A stretch of DNA of 64,000 nucleotides from JAWKXU01 sp964468045 (lineage in GTDB: Bacteria; Pseudomonadota; Alphaproteobacteria; Sphingomonadales; Sphingomonadaceae): the NCBI GenBank assembly GCA_964468045.1, contig CAYXTO010000013.1, positions 1 to 64,000 of the forward strand, written 5' to 3'. Below, piece after piece: positions 16,810 through 25,111 of the stretch. The notes beneath the pieces are model-generated. The model did no database searches, was not told the DNA's origin, and saw only the letters and a list, made by a program, of their open reading frames with translations. Positions within the stretch are counted from its first letter, which is position 1. Each line of letters opens with the position of its first letter. A program made the position numbers and the translations under genes.

Positions 16810-17997
16810 TCACAAGCCGAGATTGAGCTTTCGCGACACGGTGTAGTCCACCACCGTCACCAGATACCAGCTCAGGGTCCAGCGGATACGATTGAAGATC
16901 GTCCGCCGGCGGTGATGCAGTGCCGGGGTGATTTCCAGCGACGCCGGAATATGCGCGGCGACGAATTCCCGCATCCGCTCGGCGAAGGCCGCATCCTCGA
17001 TCTTCAGCATCAGCTCGAGGTTGATATAGAGGCTGCGCACATCGAAATTGGCGCTGCCGATATAGACCGCATCATCCAGCACGATCAGCTTGGTGTGCAG
17101 CCTGGCCGGGCTGAACTCCCAGATCCGGGCACCGCAACGCAGCAGCTTCTCGTAGAGCGAGCGCGACGCGCCGATGGTCGCGCCATTGTCGGATCTGGCC
17201 GGGAAGACAAGCCTCGCCTGCCCCTTGGCGGCAATGCGCTCGATACAGTGGAACAATCTGCCGACTGGCGAGAAATACGCCATGATCATGTCAAGCCGCC
17301 GGCCGCTGGCGAGATCCTCGGTGACGCAGCGCGCCCAGGAACTCAGCCCCCTGGTCGGCCCTCCCATCAGCAGCCGCACCGGCCCGCTGCCCGAGTCCCA
17401 CTCCCGCACCATCCGCCGGATCGTGCGGAACTGCTTGCGGGGATGGGCGGTCCATTCCGCCAGCCCGTCGAACCATTGGGCCAGGCGTTCCGCCGCCGGT
17501 CCACGCAGGATGACCCCCAGATCCTGCCAGCCATCCTGTTCCGGCGGAACGAAATAGCTGTCTTCGATATTGAAGCCGCCGATCATGGCGCTTCGCCGGT
17601 CGGCGATCACCATCTTCTGATGGTTGCGGATCAGGTAGCGCCGGGTCAGGCGCGGCATGAAACGGTGAAAACTGCCACCCGCCTCGACAAAGGGCCGGAA
17701 AAAGCCATCCCGGGCATCCGCGCCGAAGCTGTCCACGATCAGCACCGCCGCAACCCCGCGCCGCGCCGCGCGCGTCAAGGCATCGCGCAACCGCCGCCCG
17801 CATTCGTCCTCCGCGTAGATATAGAAGCACAGCTGCAGCGAATGCCGCGCCCCATCGATCAGGCCGATCAGCGCTTCCCAGCGGTCGCCGCCCGAAGGGT
17901 AGAAGTCCAGGATGTGGCCGGCCGCATCACACCGGAACGGTTCCGCATCCCGCCAGCCTGGCGGACCCTCGGGGACTGGCGCTTCTGTCGATCGCAT
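16810..17997 (-). CDS. Phospholipase D-family cardiolipin synthase-like protein
   Basis: This 395-residue protein has two HKD motifs: RNHQKMVIADRRSAMIGGFN and LHTKLIVLDDAVYIGSANFD. This is the arrangement of ClsB/ClsA-type transphosphatidylases, which condense phosphatidylglycerol to cardiolipin. There are no N-terminal membrane helices, which fits the ClsB type. The C-terminus (RWTLSWYLVTVVDYTVSRK) may sit on the membrane. It is convergent with dnaB, the ends being 17 bp apart. Confidence 0.85.
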   Translation of the reverse strand: MRSTEAPVPEGPPGWRDAEPFRCDAAGHILDFYPSGGDRWEALIGLIDGARHSLQLCFYIYAEDECGRRLRDALTRAARRGVAAVLIVDSFGADARDGFFRPFVEAGGSFHRFMPRLTRRYLIRNHQKMVIADRRSAMIGGFNIEDSYFVPPEQDGWQDLGVILRGPAAERLAQWFDGLAEWTAHPRKQFRTIRRMVREWDSGSGPVRLLMGGPTRGLSSWARCVTEDLASGRRLDMIMAYFSPVGRLFHCIERIAAKGQARLVFPARSDNGATIGASRSLYEKLLRCGARIWEFSPARLHTKLIVLDDAVYIGSANFDVRSLYINLELMLKIEDAAFAERMREFVAAHIPASLEITPALHHRRRTIFNRIRWTLSWYLVTVVDYTVSRKLNLGL

Positions 17998-18058
17998 GAA
18001 ATCTTCCTGCGGCCGAACGCGCCGTCCGGCAAGAGGGTCCGCTTCAACCGGAACCAGC

Positions 18059-18823
18059 CTAGAACTGCACGGCCAACCCGATCATCACGGTGTCATCCGT
18101 GTAATCGTCCAGTTTCGGCCCGCTTATCCCGATATAGTCGATGCCGAGATGCACGCCCGATCCCGCGTCGAGCATCAGGCCGGCCGACCAGTCGAACGTC
18201 TTGCGGTTGCTGGAGAGCGAGTAGGCCCCCCGCGTGTAGCCCGCATGCAATTTGGCCGAGAGCGGGGTTTTCGCAATGCCGACCACGATGTCCGAGAAGA
18301 GATAGAGATTGTCCCTGCCGCCCAGCGGATCCTGTTCCCACGCATACCATACGCCGACCGTCGGCTGGACGGGCCCGATGCTTCCCGAGAACTGCGCCGC
18401 CGCCTCGAAGGAGTGCGGCTTGGGGGAAATGCTGTCGTTGGCGTCGGGGTAGTAATAGTAGAGCAGCGTCAGGTCGGCGGCGATCCCGGGTGCGACGGTG
18501 CCCGTCCAGCCGGCGAACAGATCCACTTCCACGGCGCCGTAATAATCGTGGTTGCCCAGCGAGCTGGCGAAAATCCCGCCGTAGAAGCCGCTCTCGTGCA
18601 CCAGCGAAACCATTCCCTGCGCCACCGGGCTGCCGTGGGAATAGGACACTCCGCGAAAGCGGTAATCGGACAGCAGCATGGCTTCGGCGACGATCTGGAA
18701 CTCGTCCGACACTTCGCTGGCATGGTCGCCGGTTTCCGCAGGGCCTGCATGCGCCATGTCCAGCGGCACGAAAGCCGCCGCAGCCCAGGCGATGCTGGCC
18801 GGGCAATGCCGCAGAAAGCGCAT
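18059..18823 (-). CDS. TorF-family putative porin
   Basis: This 254-residue protein has a signal peptide (1-26, ending MAHA). The mature part shows the TorF/Gcw_chp pattern: LLSDYRFRGVSYS near the start, repeated amphipathic strands, FAGWTGTVAPGIAADL, and a terminal Phe (GLAVQF) typical of outer-membrane beta-barrels. Its substrate is unknown. It stands alone, divergent from rpoZ. Confidence 0.85.
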   Translation of the reverse strand: MRFLRHCPASIAWAAAAFVPLDMAHAGPAETGDHASEVSDEFQIVAEAMLLSDYRFRGVSYSHGSPVAQGMVSLVHESGFYGGIFASSLGNHDYYGAVEVDLFAGWTGTVAPGIAADLTLLYYYYPDANDSISPKPHSFEAAAQFSGSIGPVQPTVGVWYAWEQDPLGGRDNLYLFSDIVVGIAKTPLSAKLHAGYTRGAYSLSSNRKTFDWSAGLMLDAGSGVHLGIDYIGISGPKLDDYTDDTVMIGLAVQF

Positions 18824-18871
18824 CTATATTCTCCCCCCTGTTCTTTTGGGGCCTACCTTGACCGTAATCTC

Positions 18872-18900
18872 GCGCCGCGCAAGCCCGGTCTGCGCGGCGC
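18872..18900. repeat. 10-bp perfect inverted repeat between the TorF porin gene and rpoZ
   Basis: GCGCCGCGCA at 18872-18881 pairs with TGCGCGGCGC at 18891-18900 across a 9-nt loop. It lies in the divergent promoter region, upstream of the rpoZ promoter. No T-tract follows on either strand, so it is not a clear terminator. Confidence 0.6.
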
Positions 18901-18912
18901 GGCTGCAATTCA

Positions 18913-18941
18913 TTGACTCTTGCGCCCGGCGGGACTAATTG
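18913..18941 (+). promoter_or_regulatory. Probable sigma-70 promoter of rpoZ
   Basis: TTGACT at 18913-18918 and TAATTG at 18936-18941 are separated by 17 bp. They lie 38 bp upstream of the rpoZ start codon, so the leader would be short. Confidence 0.55.
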
Positions 18942-18978
18942 CTGCGCTTTCCCAACACGCTTGATTACCGGAGTGCCC

Positions 18979-19323
18979 ATGGCGCGCGTTACTGTCGAAG
19001 ATTGTGTCGACAAGGTTCCGAACCGTTTCGATCTGGTGCTGCTGGCCGCGCAGCGCGCCCGCGAGATTTCCGGCGGGGCCGAGCTGACGGTCGATCGCGA
19101 TCGCGACAAGAATCCCGTGGTCGCCTTGCGCGAAATCGCGGAGCAGACCGTGAGGCCCAAGCAGCTCAAGGAAAGCCTCGTGCAGTCGCTCCAGCGCGTC
19201 CTCCCCGATGACGAGGATGAAGCGGACGAAATCGGTTCGCTCGCGCAAAGCGCGGAAGCGCTGCGGATCACCGCAGCCGCTCCTGCCCGCAGCAATTCGA
19301 TCGGCGCGGATTTCGAAGGCTGA
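18979..19323 (+). CDS. rpoZ: DNA-directed RNA polymerase omega subunit
   Basis: This 114-residue protein starts MARVTVEDCVDKVPNRFDLV, followed by LAAQRAREIS and NPVVALREIAE, the signature of the omega subunit. An acidic linker (LPDDEDEADE) and an alphaproteobacterial tail follow. It stabilises the beta-prime subunit of RNA polymerase. ATG 18979 matches the family start. Confidence 0.96.
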   Translation: MARVTVEDCVDKVPNRFDLVLLAAQRAREISGGAELTVDRDRDKNPVVALREIAEQTVRPKQLKESLVQSLQRVLPDDEDEADEIGSLAQSAEALRITAAAPARSNSIGADFEG

Positions 19324-19471
19324 GATCCCGCCGGACCGGGGCCGGTCAAGGTCCTGTCCGGTTCCGATACACCCCTATTCCATGGGTGCCTTGCTCCTGT
19401 ATCGCTTGTTTGCGATGTAGGTCGGCGAGTCCTGCATCTTTTGCCGCCCTGCGTGGGCGGGGGGTCAGACA

Positions 19472-20209
19472 ATGGCAGTCATCGCGGTTTACAGTGTCAA
19501 GGGCGGAGTCGGGAAAACCACGATCGCCGCGAATCTTGCATGGTGCGCGGCCGCGCTGTCCAAAAGGCAAACCCTGCTATGGGATCTGGACGCAGCCGGC
19601 GGCGCGGGCTTCCTGTTCGGCGTGGATCCGCGCAAGAAGGATCAGGCGCTCTCGATCTTTTCCCAGAAATCGCAGCCCGAGGAGCTCGTCTGGGCCAGCG
19701 GGGTCGACAATCTCGACATCCTGCCCGCGGATGAAAGCCTGCGCAGCCTGGATTCGTTTCTGGTGACGCTGGGCAAGCGCAAGCGGATCGACAAGCTCGC
19801 GCAGACGCTGTCGCAAGACTATGATCGCATCATTCTGGATTGTCCGCCGGTCCTGAACGAACTGAGCGCGCAAGCCATCCGCGCCAGCGACCTGATCATC
19901 GTCCCGCTCCCGCCCTCGCCGCTGGCAAGCCGGGCCTTCGAAACGATCGTGCGCGAGCTCAGGACCAACCACAAGCAGCATCCGCCGATCCTGCCCGTGC
20001 TGTCCATGTTCGACAGCCGCCGGAAGATCCACAAGGAAGTCCGCGACGCGTCGCCGGACTGGCCCATCATTCCGATGGCCAGCGTGGTCGAGCAGATGGG
20101 GGTCCGCCGCGAGCCGCTGGGATGCTATGCTCCCAACAGCCCGGCGGGGCAGGCCTTCGCGAAACTGTGGACCGCGATCGAACGAAAGCTCGCGAAGACC
20201 GGGAGCTAG
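19472..20209 (+). CDS. ParA/MinD-type ATPase
   Basis: This 245-residue protein has the deviant Walker A KGGVGKTT with signature Lys (about residues 10-17), switch I/II-like WDLDAAGG, and Walker B IILDCPP. It resembles orphan ParA-like ATPases that position proteins or DNA on membranes or the nucleoid. No parB gene or parS site is seen nearby, so it is not the chromosome partition ParA. The 148 bp before it show no clear promoter. Confidence 0.85.
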   Translation: MAVIAVYSVKGGVGKTTIAANLAWCAAALSKRQTLLWDLDAAGGAGFLFGVDPRKKDQALSIFSQKSQPEELVWASGVDNLDILPADESLRSLDSFLVTLGKRKRIDKLAQTLSQDYDRIILDCPPVLNELSAQAIRASDLIIVPLPPSPLASRAFETIVRELRTNHKQHPPILPVLSMFDSRRKIHKEVRDASPDWPIIPMASVVEQMGVRREPLGCYAPNSPAGQAFAKLWTAIERKLAKTGS

Positions 20210-20214
20210 AGCTC

Positions 20215-22158
20215 TTACGCGCCCTGCGGCGCGGTGCCCCCGCTTTCTCCATAACGCCGGCCGGCCTTGGGGATGGCGGAACCATGGACAGGCCTGGGAA
20301 CGGACGGGCCACGCGGCGCATCCGGCCGGTCGATCTTGCCGTCCTCGAGCAGCTGCTTGATCTCGTCGCCGGCAAGCGTTTCATATTCCAGCAGGGCCTG
20401 GGCCAGCAGGTGCAGCTGGTCCTCATGCTCCTTCAATACGCTACGCGCCCGGGCATGCGCGCCGTCCACCAGCGCGCGGATTTCCGAATCGATCAGCTTG
20501 TTGGTCTCGTCGGAGGCCATCAGCCGCTGGGTGCCGCCCATGCCGAGATAGCCTTCCTGGCTCTGCTCATACTGCAGCGGCCCCAGCTTTTCCGACATGC
20601 CCCATTTGGTGACCATGTTCCGGGCCAGGTCGGTGGCATAATGGATGTCGGATGACGCGCCGGAGCTGACCTTGTCGTAGCCGAAGATGATCTCCTCGGC
20701 GACGCGGCCGCCCATGCTGACCGCCAGGTTCGCATGCATCTTGTCGCGGTGATAGGAGTAGTTGTCCCGTTCCGGCAAGCGCATGACCATCCCCAGCGCA
20801 CGGCCGCGCGGAATGATGGTGGCCTTGTGAATCGGATCGGACGCAGGTTCGTGGATCGCGACGATCGCGTGGCCCGCCTCGTGATAGGCGGTCATCTTCT
20901 TCTCGTCCTCGGTCATGACCATGGAGCGGCGTTCCGCCCCCATCATCACCTTGTCCTTCGCGTCCTCGAATTCCTGCATCGCCACCAGCCGCTTGTTGCG
21001 GCGGGCTGCCAGCAAAGCGGCCTCGTTCACCAGATTGGCGAGGTCGGCGCCGGAGAATCCGGGAGTGCCGCGCGCCAGCGTGCGAGCGTTGACGTCCGGC
21101 GCCAGCGGGACCTTGCTCATATGCACGCCCAGGATCTTCTCGCGTCCCTCGATGTCGGGGATCGGCACCACGACCTGCCGGTCGAACCGGCCCGGGCGCA
21201 GCAGCGCCGGGTCGAGCACGTCGGGCCGGTTGGTGGCGGCGATGATGATGATGCCTTCGTTCGCCTCGAACCCGTCCATCTCCACCAGCAGCTGATTGAG
21301 AGTCTGCTCGCGCTCGTCGTTCGAATTGCCGAGGCCATGGCCGCGATGGCGGCCGACGGCGTCGATTTCGTCGATGAAGACGATGCAGGGCGCGTTCTTC
21401 TTGGCCTGCTCGAACATGTCGCGCACGCGGCTCGCGCCCACGCCCACGAACATCTCGACGAAATCCGAACCCGAGATGGTGAAGAACGGCACCCCGGCCT
21501 CACCCGCGATCGCGCGGGCCAGCAGGGTCTTGCCGGTGCCCGGGCTGCCGACCAGCAGCGCGCCCTTGGGGATCTGGCCGCCCAGCTTGGAGAAGCGCTG
21601 CGGATCGCGCAGGAATTCGACGATCTCCTGCAATTCCTCGCGCGCTTCGTCGATCCCGGCCACATCATCGAAGGTGACCCGGCCCTGGCGTTCGGTCAGC
21701 AACTTGGCCTTGGACTTGCCGAAGCCCATCGCGCCCGATCCGCCGCCCTTCTGCATCTGGCGCAGGGCGAAGAAGGCGACGCCGAGGATCAGCAGGAACG
21801 GCAGCGACTGGACCAGGATATAGAGCAGAAGATTCGGCTCTTCCGCCTGGCGGCCGGCATATTTCACGCCATTGTCCTGCAGCAGCTTCGGCAGTTCGAT
21901 ATCGTTGGGAATCGGCACGGTGGTGAAGGGCTGGTCGTTCTTCATCACGCCGGTGATGCGGTCGGTGCCGATCTGCACTTCCTTGACGCTGCCTTCCGCG
22001 ACCTTCTCGCGGAAATCCGAATAGCGCAGCTGCGTGCCGGCCGATGACGCCCCGGTGCCGAACGCGGACACCACGAACAGCAGGGCAAGGAAGATTCCTC
22101 CCCAGATCAGAAGGCTCTTCATCCAGGGGTTGCCGCCCGGCGGCTGCTCGTCACGCAT
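20215..22158 (-). CDS. ftsH: ATP-dependent zinc metalloprotease FtsH
   Basis: This 647-residue protein has two membrane segments near the N-terminus (about 13-30 and 113-130) flanking a periplasmic domain. An AAA domain follows, with Walker A GSPGTGKT, Walker B CIVFIDEIDAVG, the second-region-of-homology NRPDVLDPALLRPGRFDRQV, and the zinc site HEAGH. It degrades membrane and short-lived cytosolic proteins as a hexamer. The usual GPPGTGKT is GSPGTGKT here, a mild change unlikely to abolish ATP binding. ATG 22158 gives the expected length. Confidence 0.96.
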   Translation of the reverse strand: MRDEQPPGGNPWMKSLLIWGGIFLALLFVVSAFGTGASSAGTQLRYSDFREKVAEGSVKEVQIGTDRITGVMKNDQPFTTVPIPNDIELPKLLQDNGVKYAGRQAEEPNLLLYILVQSLPFLLILGVAFFALRQMQKGGGSGAMGFGKSKAKLLTERQGRVTFDDVAGIDEAREELQEIVEFLRDPQRFSKLGGQIPKGALLVGSPGTGKTLLARAIAGEAGVPFFTISGSDFVEMFVGVGASRVRDMFEQAKKNAPCIVFIDEIDAVGRHRGHGLGNSNDEREQTLNQLLVEMDGFEANEGIIIIAATNRPDVLDPALLRPGRFDRQVVVPIPDIEGREKILGVHMSKVPLAPDVNARTLARGTPGFSGADLANLVNEAALLAARRNKRLVAMQEFEDAKDKVMMGAERRSMVMTEDEKKMTAYHEAGHAIVAIHEPASDPIHKATIIPRGRALGMVMRLPERDNYSYHRDKMHANLAVSMGGRVAEEIIFGYDKVSSGASSDIHYATDLARNMVTKWGMSEKLGPLQYEQSQEGYLGMGGTQRLMASDETNKLIDSEIRALVDGAHARARSVLKEHEDQLHLLAQALLEYETLAGDEIKQLLEDGKIDRPDAPRGPSVPRPVHGSAIPKAGRRYGESGGTAPQGA

Positions 22159-22475
22159 GGTCCACTCGTTCCTTTCCCCCTGAATGTAGGGCCGCAGGGA
22201 TGAATGGCAAGCTAATGCAGGCTGGAACCTCCGCATTTTTGCCTCGATCGGGCGGGAAAGAGGCCCGGCCGGGGAATTCGTAAATAGGTTGACATTCTTC
22301 CGGTGCCCCGTAATTTGCGTAGGCTGTCAACGCGAAATTGCAGGGCCTCCTGTCTGTCGCATCATCGCGATCCGGAGGTTTTGCCAACAAGGACGGGCGC
22401 CCGGATGATGGCGAGAATCTGAAAGCGGGGCGGCTCAAGCCGAAAATGCGGCGGGCCGGCTGGAGGAGAGGGATT
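22159..22475. other. 317-bp intergenic region between ftsH and the catabolic operon
   Basis: This is the divergent region between ftsH and the first catabolic operon. It contains the 17-bp element and promoter at 22277-22316, then a long leader of about 150 bp to the start at 22476. The ribosome binding site GGAGGAGAGG is at about 22461-22470. No RNA gene or terminator is recognised in the leader. Confidence 0.6.
22277..22316 (+). promoter_or_regulatory. Promoter with shared 17-bp element, operon 22476-28583
   Basis: TTCGTAAATAGGTTGAC (22277-22293) runs into TTGACA (22289-22294). A 16-bp spacer leads to TAATTT (22311-22316). Fifteen of the 17 bases and the whole promoter geometry recur at 38649-38688 in front of the other large plus-strand operon. 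The part upstream of the -35 box may be a common operator. Confidence 0.6.
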
Positions 22476-23198
22476 ATGGTTCAGCTTACCACTGACAACA
22501 GCTACGGCACCTGGAAGTTCTGCGCCTGGAACGGCATGATTTTCATGGTGGTTTTCATGATCTTCTGGGGCGGCCTGGGTCATAACCTGCCCCCTTATGG
22601 CGGCGATCTGCCGGCCAGCACCATCGCGGATTATTTCCGTGACAATCGCAACATGGTGAGGCTGGGCATGGTCATCTCGATGACCTTCGCCGTCAGCTAC
22701 GCGGTGTGGGGAATTTCCATCGGCAAGGTCATGGATCACATCCTTGGCCGGGATCACATCCTCACCAACCTGCAGGTCTGGGGCGCCGGACTGACGGTGG
22801 TGCCCATCCTGGTTTCTTCCTCCTTCTGGCTGACGGGCGCCTATCGTCCGGAGGCACTGCCGGATGAAATCCTGCAGTTGATGTACGACATGGCCTGGCT
22901 GCTGATCGACCTGGCCTATTCGGTCACCTCGGTACAGATGATCGCGCTCGGCTTCGGCTGCCTGCGCGACAAACGCGCCCAGCCCTTCTTCCCGAAATGG
23001 GTCTGCTGGTATTCCATCTGGGTCGGCTTCATGTTCGTCGCCGAATGCCTGATGCCGTTCTTCAAGTCCGGGGCCTTCTCCCGGCAGGGTGTCCTGAACT
23101 TCTGGATCGAGTTCGTGATCTTCTTCATCTACGCGCCAATCATCACCTGGTACCTGCTGAAGGCGATCAATCGCATCCAGCGCGGCGAAGGCGCCTGA
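22476..23198 (+). CDS. Six-helix membrane protein of unknown function
   Basis: This 240-residue protein has six predicted membrane segments (about 18-36, 62-84, 96-120, 136-160, 168-190 and 203-226). I do not recognise the family. It is followed 3 bp later by a cytochrome oxidase subunit III-like gene, so it may be part of a membrane complex with the next two products. The strong ribosome binding site (GGAGGAGAGG, about 6 bp ahead) fixes ATG 22476. Confidence 0.7.
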   Translation: MVQLTTDNSYGTWKFCAWNGMIFMVVFMIFWGGLGHNLPPYGGDLPASTIADYFRDNRNMVRLGMVISMTFAVSYAVWGISIGKVMDHILGRDHILTNLQVWGAGLTVVPILVSSSFWLTGAYRPEALPDEILQLMYDMAWLLIDLAYSVTSVQMIALGFGCLRDKRAQPFFPKWVCWYSIWVGFMFVAECLMPFFKSGAFSRQGVLNFWIEFVIFFIYAPIITWYLLKAINRIQRGEGA

Positions 23199-23201
23199 TC
23201 C

Positions 23202-23837
23202 ATGATGGACACGGTCACGGCACCCCGGCCGGGGAAGAAAGCGCACGGCGGAACCGCCGGTCACACTACCGGTGGCGACGCGCGCTTCCCGGGCGACGAA
23301 GGCGTCTGGTTCTTCATCGTTGCGGATATGTGCATGTTCGCGGTGTTCTTCCTGCTGTTCATGGCCGGACAGGCGGAGGACCCGGACACCTATCGCGAAT
23401 CGCGGGCCCAGCTCGTTCCGGCGATCGGGCTGGTGAACACGCTGATCCTGGTTCTGAGCGGCTGGTTCATGGCCCGGGCCGTGAACGCCGCCCGGGCCGG
23501 GGAATGGCGAATCGCGCAACGCAGGATCATCCATGCCCTGCTGGTCGGTTCCTGCTTCGGGATGCTCAAGATCTACGAATATTCGACGAAGATTTCGGCG
23601 GGCATCACCATCCAGACCAACGAGTTCTTCACATATTATTTCGCCTTCACCGGCATTCACTTCCTTCATTTCCTGATCGGCATCGGCGTGCTGCTGGTCT
23701 GCCTCGGCAAGATCAGGCAGGCCGACAATCCGCACCGGCTGAAATGGATCGAGAGCGCCGGCAATTACTGGCACATGGTCGACCTGCTCTGGATGATCCT
23801 GTTCCCGATGATCTATCTCGCGGGAGGATGGAAATGA
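23202..23837 (+). CDS. Heme-copper oxidase subunit III-like protein (NorE type)
   Basis: This 211-residue protein shows the subunit III signature: an N-terminal PGDEGVWFFIVADMCMF helix, NEFFTYYFAFTGIHFLHFLIG and the final GNYWHMVDLLWMILFPMIYLAG. About five membrane helices are visible. NorE proteins accompany nitric oxide reductase or act as accessory subunits. No catalytic subunit I (norB, ctaD) is present in the window. It overlaps the next gene (ATGA at 23834). Confidence 0.8.
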   Translation: MMDTVTAPRPGKKAHGGTAGHTTGGDARFPGDEGVWFFIVADMCMFAVFFLLFMAGQAEDPDTYRESRAQLVPAIGLVNTLILVLSGWFMARAVNAARAGEWRIAQRRIIHALLVGSCFGMLKIYEYSTKISAGITIQTNEFFTYYFAFTGIHFLHFLIGIGVLLVCLGKIRQADNPHRLKWIESAGNYWHMVDLLWMILFPMIYLAGGWK

Positions 23838-24100
23838 CCCTCCGGATCAACGAGAACATCGCCCTCGTCCTGCTTGTCCTGCTTTCGCTCGGCAGCTTCG
23901 TCCTGGTCGAGGAGGACATCATGTCGCTCGCGGCCAGCCTTGCCGCTTTCGCCATCGGGCTGGTCAAGATAAACCTCGTGTTCGGCAGCTTCATGCATCT
24001 GGGCTGGCGACATCGCCCCTGGCGACAGGTACTCACTGTATGGCTGGCCGCAGTGGCGGTCATCCTTGCCACCGGGTTGGCAGTTCTTTCTTGGGAGTAG
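23834..24100 (+). CDS. Cytochrome oxidase subunit IV/NorF-like small membrane protein
   Basis: This 88-residue protein has three hydrophobic segments. Residues 1-20 start MTLRINENIALVLLVLLSLG, the middle is LAAFAIGLVKINLVFGSFMHLGWR, and the end is VWLAAVAVILATGLAVLSW. The KINLVFGSFMHL stretch is typical of the COX4/NorF family that pairs with NorE. ATG 23834 overlaps the stop of the subunit III-like gene. It lies within a longer open frame that is not itself coding upstream. Confidence 0.75.
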   Translation: MTLRINENIALVLLVLLSLGSFVLVEEDIMSLAASLAAFAIGLVKINLVFGSFMHLGWRHRPWRQVLTVWLAAVAVILATGLAVLSWE

Positions 24101-24104
24101 ATTG

Positions 24105-25049
24105 ATGTTTGACAATTCCGTTCTGGCCGAACCTGAAATGGCCATCGACCCGGCCCATGACGGCCGCCACGAACTGCCCAAGATCGCCATGGGGCGGGAA
24201 TCCATCCCCTATATCGTGGTCCTGCCGGAGGAACGAATCGCCTTCTTCACCTACACCTGGGTCTCAGCCGACAGCAGGGCGGGTGCGGCCATCGCGGTCT
24301 TCGGCCCCGGTGTCGGCGACAAGCCGATCCAGCAGCGCCTGCCGGACCGCCCGGTTCCCGCGGACATGGGTTTCGACAAGTGGGAAATCGACGGGTTCCG
24401 GATGGAACAGGACCTGAAGTTCGACAAGGCGAAGATCCATTGGGAAACGCCGGAAGCGACGATCGATTTCACTTTCGAGGCGTTCCACCCGCCCTATGCC
24501 TATGCTTCCGACCCGCGCGGCTGCCCCAAATATTGCGCGACGGACCGGATCGAGCAGGCCGGCCGCGTCACCGGCACGCTGAAGCTGCCCGGCCGCACGA
24601 TCGAGTTTGAAAGCACCGGGCACCGCGACCACAGCTGGGGCACGCGGGACTGGGTTCCCTTCCAGCAATATGAATGGTTCGTCGGCCAGAGCGGCACCGA
24701 TATCGCGGTCCACTTCTGGCGCTTCCATGCGCTCGGCAAGGAGCATGTGCGCGGCTTCGTCTACAAGGACGGGCTGATGTCGCGGATCGAGACGGTGGAG
24801 AATGACGTCGATTACGACGATCAGTACTGGCAGACCGGCTATCGCGCGCGCCTGGTCGACGCAGCCGGGCGGGAAACCACGGTGGAAACCGAGGTATTCG
24901 GTCATTACACGCTGCTGCCCGATCCGGTGGTGAGCCTGAACGAAAGCGGCGGGCGCGCCTTGATCGACGGCAAACCCGGTATAGGCTGGATGGAATGCGC
25001 CTGGCCGACAGCCTATCTGGAACACATTCGCGCCCACGGCCCGTATTGA
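24105..25049 (+). CDS. DHSWG-motif lipocalin-like protein (DUF7064/7065 type)
   Basis: This 314-residue soluble protein is rich in beta strands, with the hallmark GHRDHSWGTRDW in the second half (about residues 170-181). It resembles the AttH/CrtC-type double-barrel proteins now placed in DUF7064/DUF7065. The enzyme activity is unknown; the distant carotenoid hydratases of this fold add water to isoprenoid double bonds. A paralogue at 55680 has DHSWGPRN. It follows the NorF-like gene by 4 bp in the same operon. Confidence 0.65.
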   Translation: MFDNSVLAEPEMAIDPAHDGRHELPKIAMGRESIPYIVVLPEERIAFFTYTWVSADSRAGAAIAVFGPGVGDKPIQQRLPDRPVPADMGFDKWEIDGFRMEQDLKFDKAKIHWETPEATIDFTFEAFHPPYAYASDPRGCPKYCATDRIEQAGRVTGTLKLPGRTIEFESTGHRDHSWGTRDWVPFQQYEWFVGQSGTDIAVHFWRFHALGKEHVRGFVYKDGLMSRIETVENDVDYDDQYWQTGYRARLVDAAGRETTVETEVFGHYTLLPDPVVSLNESGGRALIDGKPGIGWMECAWPTAYLEHIRAHGPY

Positions 25050-25111
25050 GACAGGGCCGGTTCAGCCCTATCGCTGGATGAGACCGAAGAGTACCTAAGG
25101 GAGATTGATTC

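Noticed and set aside
16633..18861. A 742-codon open frame on the plus strand
   Set aside because: It overlaps the end of dnaB and is antisense to the phospholipase D-type and TorF genes. The product is low-complexity, Arg/Pro-rich and without motifs.
19472..20209. Chromosome partition ParA with nearby parS
   Set aside because: No parB gene or 16-bp parS palindrome is seen within the neighbouring sequence, so it is called an orphan ParA-type ATPase.
7645..22475. tRNA or rRNA genes in the housekeeping region
   Set aside because: No cloverleaf-like sequence or conserved rRNA stretch was recognised in any of the gaps.
22997..24100. A 367-codon frame as one gene
   Set aside because: Only its last 88 codons from ATG 23834 form a recognisable NorF-like protein. 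The earlier part is out of frame with two well-supported membrane genes.
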